Positions 26,403-35,597 of a stretch of DNA of 64,000 bases are shown piece by piece (position 1 is the stretch's first letter; each line of letters starts with the position of its first letter). Position numbers and translations under genes: made by a program. The notes beneath the pieces are model-generated. The model was not told the origin of the DNA and did not search any database. It saw nothing but the letters and a program-made list of their open reading frames with translations. This stretch comes from Taklimakanibacter deserti (GTDB lineage: Bacteria; Pseudomonadota; Alphaproteobacteria; Rhizobiales; Aestuariivirgaceae). Location: assembly GCA_003574785.1 (NCBI GenBank), contig QORU01000004.1:372001-436000 (forward strand), written 5' to 3'.

Positions 26403-28709
26403 TTACTCCTTGAGCGCCCAGGCCTGATAGGCGCCCTCCACCACCACCGTCCCTTCCACTTCCTTCTCGAAGCCCGGAAAGGTCCTGCCCCAGTCCTCGA
26501 GCGCGCGGACATAGGAGAGCCATGGCCCGTCGGCCGGGCCGAAATTCTCGCCCGGCATGACGATCGGAATGCCCGGCGGATAAGGAATGATGCCGACGCC
26601 CGAGACGCGGCCCGCGAGCTTTTCGACCGGCAGCAACTCGGCATCGCCCGCCATCAGCATGCCATAGGCGCGGCGCGGCAGCATTTGCGGCCTGGGCAGC
26701 GCGCAGAAGGCCTCAGCCTGCAGCCGGTCCATGTGGCTTTCCTTCATATGCTTGAACATCCGGTCGGCAAGGTCCCTGAGGCCCATGCCGGCATAGGCCG
26801 CCGGCGCCTCCGCCACCAGGTCGCCCAGGCATTGCTCGAGCGGCCGGTTGGCGTCGTAGTCGTCCTTGAAGTCGAGCAGCACGCTCATCAGCGTGCCCCA
26901 TTTTCCCTTGGTGATACCGATCGAGAACAGGCACAGCACCATGAAATCCGTGGTGCGCGAGGGAATGATGCCGAAGTGATGCAGATAGGCGGACAGGACC
27001 GGCGCCGGGATGCCCTTGCCTTGCATCTTGCCGTCATCGCCCATGCCCGGCGAGACGATGCCGACCTTGATCGGATCGAGCATGCACCAGCCATCCGGCA
27101 AGCCGTCGAAGCCGTGCCACTTGTCGCCCGGATGAAACACCCAGCAGTCGGAATCGGTGGCGAGCTGCCGGGGATCGGCATCGGCGAAGTCGACCTTCTT
27201 TCCCGTCTTGCGGTCCTTCACCTTGGGCGCGTTCCACGGTGAGAAGAACCACTCCTTCTTGGCCGTGAATTCCCGGTGAGCGCGGGCCAGCGTCTGGCGG
27301 AAGGTGATGGCCTCCTCGATCACCTCATCCGTCAGTGCCTTGCCGCTCGGCCCGTCCATCATCGAGGCGCCGATCTCGTTGGAGGCGATGAGCGCATAGA
27401 GCGGCGAGGTCGTCGTCTGCGCCATGTAGCTGACATTGAAGCGGCTGTGCTCGATCGGGTTGCGGCCGTCGCGGACATGGATGTAGGACGCCTGCGACAG
27501 CGCCGCGAGCAGCTTATGCGTCGACTGCGTCGCGAAGACGGTCGGATCGCTCGGGCCATGCGCCTTGGGATCGCCGCGCATGGCGAAGCGGTTCTCATAG
27601 ATCGGATTGAAGCGGGCATAGCCGTACCAGGCTTCATCGAGATGGATGCGGTCGACGCTTTTGCCGAGCAGCTTCTCGACTTCAGCGGAATCGTAGCACA
27701 GTCCGTCATAGGTCGAGTTGGTGACGACCGCATAGACGGGATCCTTCTTCGCCGCATGCTGCTTCAAGGGATGCGCGTCGAGCTTGGCGCGGATGGCCTT
27801 GGGCTCGAACTCCTGCGGCGGGATCGGCCCGATGATGCCGTAGCGGTTGCGGGTCGGCACCAGGAAGGCCGGAATGCCGCCCGAGGCGATCAGCCCCTGC
27901 TCGATCGACTTGTGGCAGTTGCGGTCGCAGAGCGCGAACTCGCCGTCGCCGACGGCCGCGGCGAAGATGGCGCGGTTGGAGCCCGAGGTGCCGGTGAGCC
28001 CGGAATAGCTGCGATGCGCGCCGAAGACGCGCGCCGCATAGGCCTCGGCCTCGCCGATCGGCCCTGAATGCTCGGCAAGCGAGCCCAGCCCGCCGCGTTC
28101 GATCCCGGTGTCCGAGCGGAACAGGTTCTCGCCGAAGAAGTCGAAGAAGACGCGCCCCGCCGGCGTCTTGGTGAAGGCGACGCCGCCCTGGTGGCCGGGG
28201 GCCGCCCAGGAATATTCGGCGAGGTTCATGTAATTGAACAGCGCCTTGTTGAAGGGCGGCAGGATGTTGCGCTGATAGCGCTGGATCCCCGCCACGACGC
28301 GGCTGGCGATGAAGGGAATGGTGTCGGCATGCAGCCAGACATATTCATCGGACAGCTGCATCACCTCGACGGTGAGGCCATCGCGGCTGACGTGATCGGC
28401 CATGAGCATCACCGGCACGGTGGCATTGCGGCTGCGGATGGTTCTGAGCAGGTCGAGCGCCTCGGCCCGGCTCAATTTGCCTATCCGCTCTTCCGACCAG
28501 TCGATCAGGATCGCATCGATCGCGGCATCGGAGATGATCACCGAGCGGCCGTCGTGATAATTCACCGCCTCGATGACTTCGATGTCGCGCGAGGTGAGCT
28601 CGTCGGCGAGCGCCCGGACCGCCCGGCCGCCGACGCTTTGCGGCAAAGCCAGCTTCTCGTCGATGATGAGGACTTCGTGCTTCTGAAGCTTGACTGTTCG
28701 TTCAAGCAT
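26403..28709 (-). CDS. adiA: Biodegradative arginine decarboxylase (AdiA-type)
   Basis: A 768-aa fold-type-I PLP decarboxylase of the large Orn/Lys/Arg class: N-terminal wing/linker (1-150), PLP core with Schiff-base Lys in QSTHKLLAALSQASYIH, and C-terminal domain. The stretch from the PLP lysine through IHVRDGRNPIEHSRFN and SNEIGASMMDGPSG matches AdiA more closely than lysine or ornithine enzymes. It would convert arginine to agmatine and consume a proton, as in acid resistance. No AdiC-like antiporter or regulator adjoins. ATG 28709 follows GAGGGACC. A lysine or ornithine preference cannot be fully excluded. Confidence 0.85.
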   Translation of the reverse strand: MLERTVKLQKHEVLIIDEKLALPQSVGGRAVRALADELTSRDIEVIEAVNYHDGRSVIISDAAIDAILIDWSEERIGKLSRAEALDLLRTIRSRNATVPVMLMADHVSRDGLTVEVMQLSDEYVWLHADTIPFIASRVVAGIQRYQRNILPPFNKALFNYMNLAEYSWAAPGHQGGVAFTKTPAGRVFFDFFGENLFRSDTGIERGGLGSLAEHSGPIGEAEAYAARVFGAHRSYSGLTGTSGSNRAIFAAAVGDGEFALCDRNCHKSIEQGLIASGGIPAFLVPTRNRYGIIGPIPPQEFEPKAIRAKLDAHPLKQHAAKKDPVYAVVTNSTYDGLCYDSAEVEKLLGKSVDRIHLDEAWYGYARFNPIYENRFAMRGDPKAHGPSDPTVFATQSTHKLLAALSQASYIHVRDGRNPIEHSRFNVSYMAQTTTSPLYALIASNEIGASMMDGPSGKALTDEVIEEAITFRQTLARAHREFTAKKEWFFSPWNAPKVKDRKTGKKVDFADADPRQLATDSDCWVFHPGDKWHGFDGLPDGWCMLDPIKVGIVSPGMGDDGKMQGKGIPAPVLSAYLHHFGIIPSRTTDFMVLCLFSIGITKGKWGTLMSVLLDFKDDYDANRPLEQCLGDLVAEAPAAYAGMGLRDLADRMFKHMKESHMDRLQAEAFCALPRPQMLPRRAYGMLMAGDAELLPVEKLAGRVSGVGIIPYPPGIPIVMPGENFGPADGPWLSYVRALEDWGRTFPGFEKEVEGTVVVEGAYQAWALKE

Positions 28710-28874
28710 GGTCCCTCGCAGTGGACAGGTCGGGTGTGACAGGAAGATGATGAAGGCTCATCGACGCTATGGCGAGTCCTCGCGCCAGTCAAACGGGGAA
28801 TGCTTGGCGAGGGCCCAACAAACATCATAATATCAATAGATTAGAAGCCCCGCGAATCTCTTGGAAGTGTCACG

Positions 28875-30068
28875 ATGGACGCCCGTCTCACCCTCAAAGG
28901 CAATCTCGTCTTACCGGATCGCATCCTCGAGGGTGCGGTGGTCAGATGCGAGAACGGCCGTATCGCCGCGATCGAGGATGGATCATCAAAACCGGAAGGC
29001 GAGATGATCGAACTCTCCGGCCATTTTATTGCGCCGGGCTTCGTCGACGTCCATGTCCATGGCGCAGCCGGCGCCGACTACATGGACGGCACGCGCGAGG
29101 CGGTCCGCATGACGAACAGCGCGCATGCGGCGCATGGAACGACATCGATCTTTCCCACCACCACGACCGGGTCCTTCGCCCAGCTCGACGACATGATCAG
29201 GTCCTGCGAGGAGGTTCAGGCGGGCTGGAGCGTCGATGACGGCGCCAGGATCGCCGGCATCCATTTCTATGGTCCCTATTTCGCTTCCAACAAGGTCGGC
29301 GTCCATTCGCCCAAAGGACGCCGCGATCCGGTCCGCGAGGAGTATGAATATTTCCTGGGCAAGAAGATCGTGAAGATCGCGACCTGCGCCGCCGAATTGC
29401 CGGGTGCTGAGGAGTTCTACGAATACGCCCGCCGGCAAGGCTGCCTCGTCACCTGCGGCCATTCGAATGCCTGCTGGGCCGAGCTCGACGCGGCCTTCGC
29501 CGCCGGCATGCGCCATGTCGATCATTTCTGGTGCGCCATGAGCTCGGTCTCGTCCTTGCGCGGGCGGTTCGGCACGCCGATGCAGGGCAGCATGGAGCAA
29601 TATGTGCTCTATGAGGAGCGCATGAGCACCGAAGTCATCGCCGACGGGATCCACCTGTCGGACGATCTCTTGCGCTTCGCCTTCAAGATGATCGGCAGTG
29701 ACCGGACCTGCCTCGTCACCGATGCGAACCGCGCCATGGATGCACCGCCCGGCCGCTATCGCTTCGGCCCTGAAACCGACGGCACCTGGGTCATCAGCGA
29801 CGGTGAGAGTGTGCGCGGCGAGGATGGCAGCCTCGCCAGCTCCATGTGCGGCATGGACACGATGGTGCGCACCATGGCGCGCGCCGTCGGCAACGACCTG
29901 CCTTCCGTCATCCGCATGGCCTCGTTGACGCCGGCGCGACTGACCGGGATCGATCGCGATGTCGGCAGCATCGAAACAGGCAAGCGCGCCGATTTCGTTA
30001 TTCTGACGCCTGATCTTGAAGTGAGGCAGGTCTTCATCGGCGGCGACGAGGTACCGAAAAACTCATGA
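28875..30068 (+). CDS. NagA-like amidohydrolase with altered metal site
   Basis: A 397-aa amidohydrolase most like N-acetylglucosamine-6-phosphate deacetylase. The HVHG entry motif is at 60-63, the later His ligands are in CGHSNA and HVDHFWCAM, and the catalytic Asp in TDAN. The Glu that binds the metal in NagA (HLEGP) is Tyr132 here (HFYGP), so the active site differs and true NagA activity is uncertain. No GlcNAc transport or nagB gene is near. It overlaps the end of the convergent marR-type gene by 6 nt. The C-terminus SIETGKRADFVIL is typical of the superfamily. Confidence 0.8.
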   Translation: MDARLTLKGNLVLPDRILEGAVVRCENGRIAAIEDGSSKPEGEMIELSGHFIAPGFVDVHVHGAAGADYMDGTREAVRMTNSAHAAHGTTSIFPTTTTGSFAQLDDMIRSCEEVQAGWSVDDGARIAGIHFYGPYFASNKVGVHSPKGRRDPVREEYEYFLGKKIVKIATCAAELPGAEEFYEYARRQGCLVTCGHSNACWAELDAAFAAGMRHVDHFWCAMSSVSSLRGRFGTPMQGSMEQYVLYEERMSTEVIADGIHLSDDLLRFAFKMIGSDRTCLVTDANRAMDAPPGRYRFGPETDGTWVISDGESVRGEDGSLASSMCGMDTMVRTMARAVGNDLPSVIRMASLTPARLTGIDRDVGSIETGKRADFVILTPDLEVRQVFIGGDEVPKNS

Positions 30069-30473
30069 ATAGCGCTGCAGGATCTCCTGCAGCATCGGCT
30101 TGATCCGGTTGAGCTCATCGAGATGAGCGCCCGAAAGCTTGGCGAGATGCCGCTCGGCGGCGCCGGTCAGCTGCAGCAGCACCCGCCGTTGATCCGCACC
30201 GTCCTGGATGCGCTCGACCAGGCCGCTTTCCACCAGGCGGTTGACGAGCTCGACCGCCGTGTTGTGGCGGATCTTCAACCTTTCGGCGAGATCACCGATT
30301 GTGATCGGCTGGCCGCGCCGGTAGCCCTTGATGACGAGAAGCGCCTGGTGATGCCGGGGCGTGAGGCCGGCCCGCTTCGCCTCGTTCTCGCTGAATTCGA
30401 GGAAGCAGCGAATCAGGTAACGGAACTCGGCGAGCGCCGTATAATCGTCCTGCGTCAAACCGGATTGTGACAT
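30063..30473 (-). CDS. MarR-family transcriptional regulator
   Basis: A 136-aa winged-helix regulator: helices flank the DNA-binding motif ITIGDLAERLKIRHNTAVELVNRL and the wing RIQDGADQRRVLLQLT. The start at ATG 30473 has GAGG 8 nt upstream; ATG 30479 is two codons earlier but has the same sequence almost abutting it. It is convergent with the NagA-like gene (6-nt overlap) and 41 nt downstream of the octaheme cytochrome gene's stop when read on the opposite side. Ligand and targets unknown. Confidence 0.88.
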   Translation of the reverse strand: MSQSGLTQDDYTALAEFRYLIRCFLEFSENEAKRAGLTPRHHQALLVIKGYRRGQPITIGDLAERLKIRHNTAVELVNRLVESGLVERIQDGADQRRVLLQLTGAAERHLAKLSGAHLDELNRIKPMLQEILQRYS

Positions 30474-30514
30474 GCGCATCCACCTCGCGACTCGCCTTTG
30501 GCGCCAACCTCAAA

Positions 30515-32818
30515 CTAGGGCGCGGTGAGTATCTGTTCAATTTCTGCCGGCAGAATAACAGAGGGATCCAGAGCGCGCGCTCGTCTGACATCCTCCATCA
30601 CGCGTGTTCGATCGCCCAGCGCATAGGCCACGATTGCCGATATGATCAGCGCATTCGCCTGTGGTGGCTGCAGGTTCCGCAGCGTGTTCGCCGCATCCAG
30701 GGCAAGACCGGAGTTGCGCATGCGCAAGGCCGAAAATGCAAGCCCTTCCAGGGCATTCACCTGGGCGGGTTCGATTGTCAGGATGCGGCGGTACCAGTCG
30801 ACAGCCTCGGCGTCATTGCCGATGCGCGTTTCGGCCTCGGCGCGGGCCAGCAGCAATTCGATGCTCCTGGGGGACTTGGCAAGACCGGCCTCAAGATAGC
30901 CGCGCGCGCCCGCCTCATCGCCAAGCGCCGAGCGAAGGCGTGTGAGCATGATCCAGGCGTCCGTGAGCTGTGGGTCGAGGCGGGCTGCCTCCTTGAACGA
31001 TGCTTCTGCGCCAGCCCAGTCGCGCTGCGTAAGCGCCAGCCCTGCAAGCGCCATTTGACTTTCCGGCGTATCGGCGAGAGCTTCCCGTGCCGCACGATAT
31101 TCGCTCAGCGCGCGTTCGAATGCGGTCCGGGTTTCTTGGTTTATGATCGTATCGCGGTCGCCGGCAAGCTCCACCGCCGCTGACTGGCGCACGCTCCGCA
31201 CGGGATCAAAGAGCAATGGCGTGAGCAACGCAAGACGCTTGGCGGGATCCGCCACGCGTGTCGCGGAGGCGGCTGCCGCGCGTACGACTTCACTTCGATC
31301 GGAAAATACCGGCGTGAGCTTTTCCACGAGCGCTGCATTCGCGTACCTGCTGATCCTGTCGACGGCGCTGGCGCGCACGATCGCCGGATGATCGAGCTGG
31401 AGGGCATAGTCCACGAGCGCCGCAAGCGACGCCTCGGTGACTTCTTCTTGATCAAACTTCAGGAATGCCGCGCGATCCTGCCACGAGCGATCCAGGCGAG
31501 GGAACCATTCCTGGATCTGCCGAGCTGCCCAGTCCGGCGTCCTGTCCCTGTGACAGCCAGTGCACGCATCGGGCGCATCCGCCGCACTCGACTGGAGCGG
31601 GTCCGGCCTGCGGAAGAAATGATCGCCCCGCTTGTCGATTCCCATATAGGTCCGCTCCGGCATATGGCAACTCACACATTGGGCGCCTGCCGTGCCGGAC
31701 TTGTGATGATGATGGACCGGCGTGTCGTAGTTCGCCTTGACGAGCGAGGGGAAATCCTGCCGCCCCGTCGCATTGTGACACTGGGTGCAAATCGCGTCGC
31801 CCGCCGCTGTGAGCTTGGCACTGTGCGGGTCATGGCAGTTGGAACAGGTGACACCCTTCGCCATCATCTTGGATTGCATGAAGGAGCCGAGGACATAGAC
31901 CTCATCCTGCTGCTGGCCATCCCCGAAATAGAGACCGGGTGAGATAAGTGACAGATTGTAGTGGTCGCCCAGAACCGCGCCGGGAGGCGTACCGTCTCCG
32001 GTAAAGGCAGCGCGTCTCGCATGACATGGTCCGCACACACTGAGCTCATTGGGCTGCTGGCCTGCGCCGAGCTTCAGAACACCTCGCATTGGATCGGCCG
32101 TGCCTGAACGCGCCGGATCGTTTGCCCATTCAACATGACTCTTGGCGCTTCCGTGGCACGACTCGCATGATATGGTCAATTCCGCCCATCTGCTCTGGTA
32201 GCTCTTGGTTTGCTGATCGTAACCCTTGGTGAATCCGGTCTGGTGGCACTCGGCGCAACGGGTCTGCCAATTCTTGTAGGTGCCCGTCCAGTGCAGGCCG
32301 TTGCCGGCGGACACATCGGTTGAGGGATAAAGGTGATACCAGGACTTTTTTTCAGCATCCCATGCTATGTCGAGAACCTGCAGGCGCCCTTTGTCGATTT
32401 CGACTAAATATTGCTGAAGCGGAGCGATGCCGACAGCGTAGCGCACTTCAAATGTAGTCATCCGTCCGTCGGCGCCATCGGTTTCGATGAAATACTTGCC
32501 ATCCCTTCGGAAAAAGCGGGATGTGATATTGTTGTGGGTGAATGTCGCATCTTTGAAATCGCCTATTACATTTTCTGGCTTCGCCTCCCGTAGCGCCCAT
32601 CCGTGATGCGAGTCCAGCCATGCTGCGGACTCGGCCTTGTGGCATCCCGCACAAGAGGCACTGCCGGCATAACCGCCATCCGCCGCGTAACAAACGGCCG
32701 GCAGGGAGAAAAAGATAAGCCATATGGCAATAAAGGCCCGCGCCCCCGGCAGGTGGGAGTAAAACCAGCTATGCAGCATCCAGGTCAAAGTTGGCTGTTT
32801 CGTTGTCTTTCGGTCCAT
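30515..32818 (-). CDS. Octaheme c-type cytochrome with HEAT and TPR repeats
   Basis: A 767-aa exported protein with eight CXXCH haem sites: CAGCH, CAECH, CESCH, CGPCH, CSNCH, CTQCH, CVSCH and CTGCH in the N-terminal half (to about residue 410). HEAT-like helices follow (about 450-520), then TPR-like helix pairs to the end. ATG 32818 has AGGGG upstream and leads to a signal peptide ending in VCYA. Maturation requires the cytochrome c machinery and exposure to the periplasm. It is divergent from a sulfatase gene. The electron partner and substrate are unknown; the haem array resembles cytochrome c554/nitrite-reductase-like multihaem proteins but lacks a diagnostic active-site haem motif. Confidence 0.88.
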   Translation of the reverse strand: MDRKTTKQPTLTWMLHSWFYSHLPGARAFIAIWLIFFSLPAVCYAADGGYAGSASCAGCHKAESAAWLDSHHGWALREAKPENVIGDFKDATFTHNNITSRFFRRDGKYFIETDGADGRMTTFEVRYAVGIAPLQQYLVEIDKGRLQVLDIAWDAEKKSWYHLYPSTDVSAGNGLHWTGTYKNWQTRCAECHQTGFTKGYDQQTKSYQSRWAELTISCESCHGSAKSHVEWANDPARSGTADPMRGVLKLGAGQQPNELSVCGPCHARRAAFTGDGTPPGAVLGDHYNLSLISPGLYFGDGQQQDEVYVLGSFMQSKMMAKGVTCSNCHDPHSAKLTAAGDAICTQCHNATGRQDFPSLVKANYDTPVHHHHKSGTAGAQCVSCHMPERTYMGIDKRGDHFFRRPDPLQSSAADAPDACTGCHRDRTPDWAARQIQEWFPRLDRSWQDRAAFLKFDQEEVTEASLAALVDYALQLDHPAIVRASAVDRISRYANAALVEKLTPVFSDRSEVVRAAAASATRVADPAKRLALLTPLLFDPVRSVRQSAAVELAGDRDTIINQETRTAFERALSEYRAAREALADTPESQMALAGLALTQRDWAGAEASFKEAARLDPQLTDAWIMLTRLRSALGDEAGARGYLEAGLAKSPRSIELLLARAEAETRIGNDAEAVDWYRRILTIEPAQVNALEGLAFSALRMRNSGLALDAANTLRNLQPPQANALIISAIVAYALGDRTRVMEDVRRARALDPSVILPAEIEQILTAP

Positions 32819-33094
32819 CAAGCCCCTAATGCCTTCGCCAAGCAAGAGGAGTCGACCAGCCTTGGCAAAAACTTATCGTCGGACCTCGGCGCATTCACAA
32901 TGTTCCCCAAAGGCCAATATCGCTGCATTTGGAAAGCTGTCAGAGTTCAGCAACGCTGGGCGTTGTGGCAATGGAATTCTCAGCTCAGGCTCTTTTCACA
33001 TCGGGCTCCCCTGGAGCCCATGCAAGCTCTCTGTTTGCTCAAAAAGAAGTTCCTTGCTTTCAGTCTCGACGGCAGAGAATTAGAGGGAGATGCC

Positions 33095-34759
33095 ATGAGA
33101 ACTCGAAATTATCGTCACCTTCGTGCACTGTTCTGCGGCTTGGCACTGACGCTGGCGGCTGGAGCCGCGCAGACGCAAGAGCCGGCCAAGCCAAACATTC
33201 TCTTTATAGTGTCCGATGACACCGGATACGGTGACCTCGGACCGTATGGCGGCGGCGAGGGGCGCGGCATGCCGACACCGAGTATTGACCGACTTGCTGC
33301 CGAGGGCATGACGTTCTTTTCGTTCTACGCCCAGCCGAGCTGCACGCCCGGCCGAGCCGCCATGCAGACGGGCCGGATCCCGAACCGAAGCGGAATGACT
33401 ACCGTTGCTTTCCAGGGTCAAGGCGGCGGCTTGCCGGCTGCTGAATGGACCCTTGCATCCGTGCTGAAACAAGGCGGCTATAAAACATACTTCACCGGGA
33501 AGTGGCACCTCGGCGAGGCCGACTATGCGCTGCCAAATGCGCAAGGCTACGACGTGATGAAATATGCGGGGCTGTATCACCTCAACGCCTATACCTATGC
33601 CGATCCGACATGGTTCCCCGACATGGATCCGGAACTGAGGGCCATGTTCCAGAAGGTGACGAAAGGCGCGCTGTCCGGCAATGCCGGAGGCGAAGTGAAG
33701 GAGGACTTCAAGATCAACGGCCAGTACGTCGACACCCCTGTGATCGACGGCAAGGAAGGCGTCGTCGGCATCCCCTTCTTCGATGGCTATGTCGAGAAGG
33801 CGGCGCTGGAGTTTCTTGACGATGCAGCAAAGAACCCGAACACCCCGTTCTTCATCAACGTGAACTTCATGAAGGTTCACCAGCCGAACCTTCCGGCACC
33901 GGAATTCGAACACAAGTCACTTTCCAAGTCAAAATATGCAGACTCAGTCGTCGAGCTTGACACTCGCATCGGGCGGATCATGGACAAGCTGCGGGAGCTC
34001 AAGCTCGATCAGAACACGCTCGTATTCTACACGACCGACAACGGCGCGTGGCAGGACGTCTATCCCGACGCAGGTTACACGCCTTTCCGCGGCACCAAAG
34101 GCACGGTGCGCGAGGGCGGCAACCGCGTCCCCGCCATCGCGGTCTGGCCTGGCAAGGTCAAGGCGAACACAAAAAATCATGAGATAATCGGGGGTCTCGA
34201 TCTGATGGCGACTTTCGCATCTGCAGCTGGCCTCAAGCTGCCGGAGAACGATAGAGAGAACCAGCCGATTATCTTCGACAGCTACGACATGACGCCTGTG
34301 CTGGCGGGTACCGGGCCATCTCCCCGCAAAGCCTGGTTCTATTTTACTGAGAACGAGTTGACGCCCGGCGCTGCACGTGTCGGCAACTACAAGGCCCTCT
34401 TCAACTTGCGCGGCGATGATGGGCGGGCGACGGGTGGACTGGCGGTCGATTCAAACCTCGGCTGGAAAGGCCCCGAGAGCTATGTGGCGACAGTTCCGCA
34501 GGTCTTCGACCTTTGGCAGGATCCGCAAGAGCGCTACGACATTTTCATGAACAACTATACAGAACGGACCTGGACCATGGTGACCATCTCGACGGCCATC
34601 AAGGACCTGATGAAGACCTATGTCAAATATCCTCCGCGCAAGTTGCAAAGTGAATCCTACAGCGGACCTGTCACGCTCACGAACTATCAGCGCTTCCAAT
34701 GGGTGCGTGAGACCCTCGGTAAGGACGGCATCACTCTACCGATGCCCACGGGCAACTAA
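33095..34759 (+). CDS. Periplasmic Cys-type arylsulfatase
   Basis: A 554-aa sulfatase with signal peptide (1-27). The formylglycine motif CTPGRAAMQTGR (C-X-P-X-R) is present, as are the metal-binding opening FIVSDDTGYGDLG, GKWHLGE, and TTDNGAW. Activity therefore needs a formylglycine-generating enzyme, which is not in this window. ATG 33095 follows GAGGGAG; the open frame continues upstream into the intergenic region without signals. It is divergent from the octaheme cytochrome and 192 nt upstream of a CCC/CC-motif orphan. Likely role: desulfation of organosulfur compounds; substrate unknown. Confidence 0.9.
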   Translation: MRTRNYRHLRALFCGLALTLAAGAAQTQEPAKPNILFIVSDDTGYGDLGPYGGGEGRGMPTPSIDRLAAEGMTFFSFYAQPSCTPGRAAMQTGRIPNRSGMTTVAFQGQGGGLPAAEWTLASVLKQGGYKTYFTGKWHLGEADYALPNAQGYDVMKYAGLYHLNAYTYADPTWFPDMDPELRAMFQKVTKGALSGNAGGEVKEDFKINGQYVDTPVIDGKEGVVGIPFFDGYVEKAALEFLDDAAKNPNTPFFINVNFMKVHQPNLPAPEFEHKSLSKSKYADSVVELDTRIGRIMDKLRELKLDQNTLVFYTTDNGAWQDVYPDAGYTPFRGTKGTVREGGNRVPAIAVWPGKVKANTKNHEIIGGLDLMATFASAAGLKLPENDRENQPIIFDSYDMTPVLAGTGPSPRKAWFYFTENELTPGAARVGNYKALFNLRGDDGRATGGLAVDSNLGWKGPESYVATVPQVFDLWQDPQERYDIFMNNYTERTWTMVTISTAIKDLMKTYVKYPPRKLQSESYSGPVTLTNYQRFQWVRETLGKDGITLPMPTGN

Positions 34760-34775
34760 CACACGATGACACCCT

Positions 34776-34791
34776 TGTGGCAAATGCCACA
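34776..34791 (+). terminator. Weak hairpin after sulfatase gene
   Basis: TGTGGC-AAAT-GCCACA, 6-bp stem, 17 nt after the sulfatase stop, without a clear U-tract. May be a weak terminator or mRNA 3' structure. Confidence 0.35.
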
Positions 34792-34951
34792 GACGGCTCC
34801 ATCGGCCTGACGATAAGATGCCTGCGCTTCTCTGGTAGAGGCTAAGCCTCGGAGAGTCGTATCCCGGTGTACTTGCAAGCGTTGCTGTGCCGGCCGGACG
34901 ACGCACATGCATGCAAGCCCTCATCACCCCAAAACCTTCAGGAGGTTTGAG

Positions 34952-35512
34952 ATGGCTATGAAGCAAACGCGTTCAAGAACTGAGCGGCCAACCCATGAGC
35001 GGCCGACCCACATGCTGCTCGAGAAACTCGGCGCCAGAGCGGCCGCAGCCCAGATTTTCGGATACAGCGTGAAGATCGTGTGCGGTAAACAGACCGGTTC
35101 AGACTGCTGTTGTGTCGCAGGCACCCGGCCTGGCGTGTACGCGACCGAAGTCAACATTCAAAATCCCAGTCTCAAGCCCGCGCCAATTGTGAAGGCCGTC
35201 CTGCCGCTGATCAACATGGGCGCTGTCGTTGGGCGTGAGCCCAACTTCGCCGACACTGCCGATGCGAAGGTCGACGTCATCACGCTTCCCCCGCTGGCGG
35301 CGACGATGGACGATTGTTGCCGCATCGCGGAATTGCAGCTGGGCGCGGAGCCGAGCGGCGAAACGGGGCTCACCATCGCCATCCTGACGATCCTGAGCCT
35401 GGTCGAGTTGTCCGTTTCCGCGGTTTACACGGCGAGCCCGTTGAGCGGGGATGGCGTCAGCATCGACGTCGAGTACATTCCGTCGTGGCGACTGGAATTT
35501 GGCGGCGATTAA
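34952..35512 (+). CDS. Orphan protein with CCC and CC motifs
   Basis: A 186-aa protein beginning at ATG 34952 with AGGAGG 6 nt upstream. The N-terminus is basic and not a signal peptide. Cysteines cluster as CGKQTGSDCCCVAG (about 44-57) and DDCCRIAEL (about 120-128), suggesting metal binding or redox chemistry. Between and after these lie beta-strand-rich segments (GVYATEVNIQNPS; LELSVSAVYTAS; VSIDVEYIPSW) that look like a small beta-sandwich. It follows the sulfatase gene on the same strand. I recall similar uncharacterised proteins in rhizobia but no function. Confidence 0.7.
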   Translation: MAMKQTRSRTERPTHERPTHMLLEKLGARAAAAQIFGYSVKIVCGKQTGSDCCCVAGTRPGVYATEVNIQNPSLKPAPIVKAVLPLINMGAVVGREPNFADTADAKVDVITLPPLAATMDDCCRIAELQLGAEPSGETGLTIAILTILSLVELSVSAVYTASPLSGDGVSIDVEYIPSWRLEFGGD

Positions 35513-35597
35513 TAGCGTCTAAAGCGCGGACCAGGAAAGCCTGGCGGAGCTGGAACAGCTCCGCTAGGCATGCGTGCCAGTGCCGAGTTACCGGCTT

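Noticed and set aside
30515..32818. Octaheme nitrite reductase or tetrathionate reductase
   Set aside because: Eight CXXCH motifs are present, but no lysine-ligated CXXCK haem or other diagnostic site is seen, and the C-terminal half is HEAT/TPR repeats.
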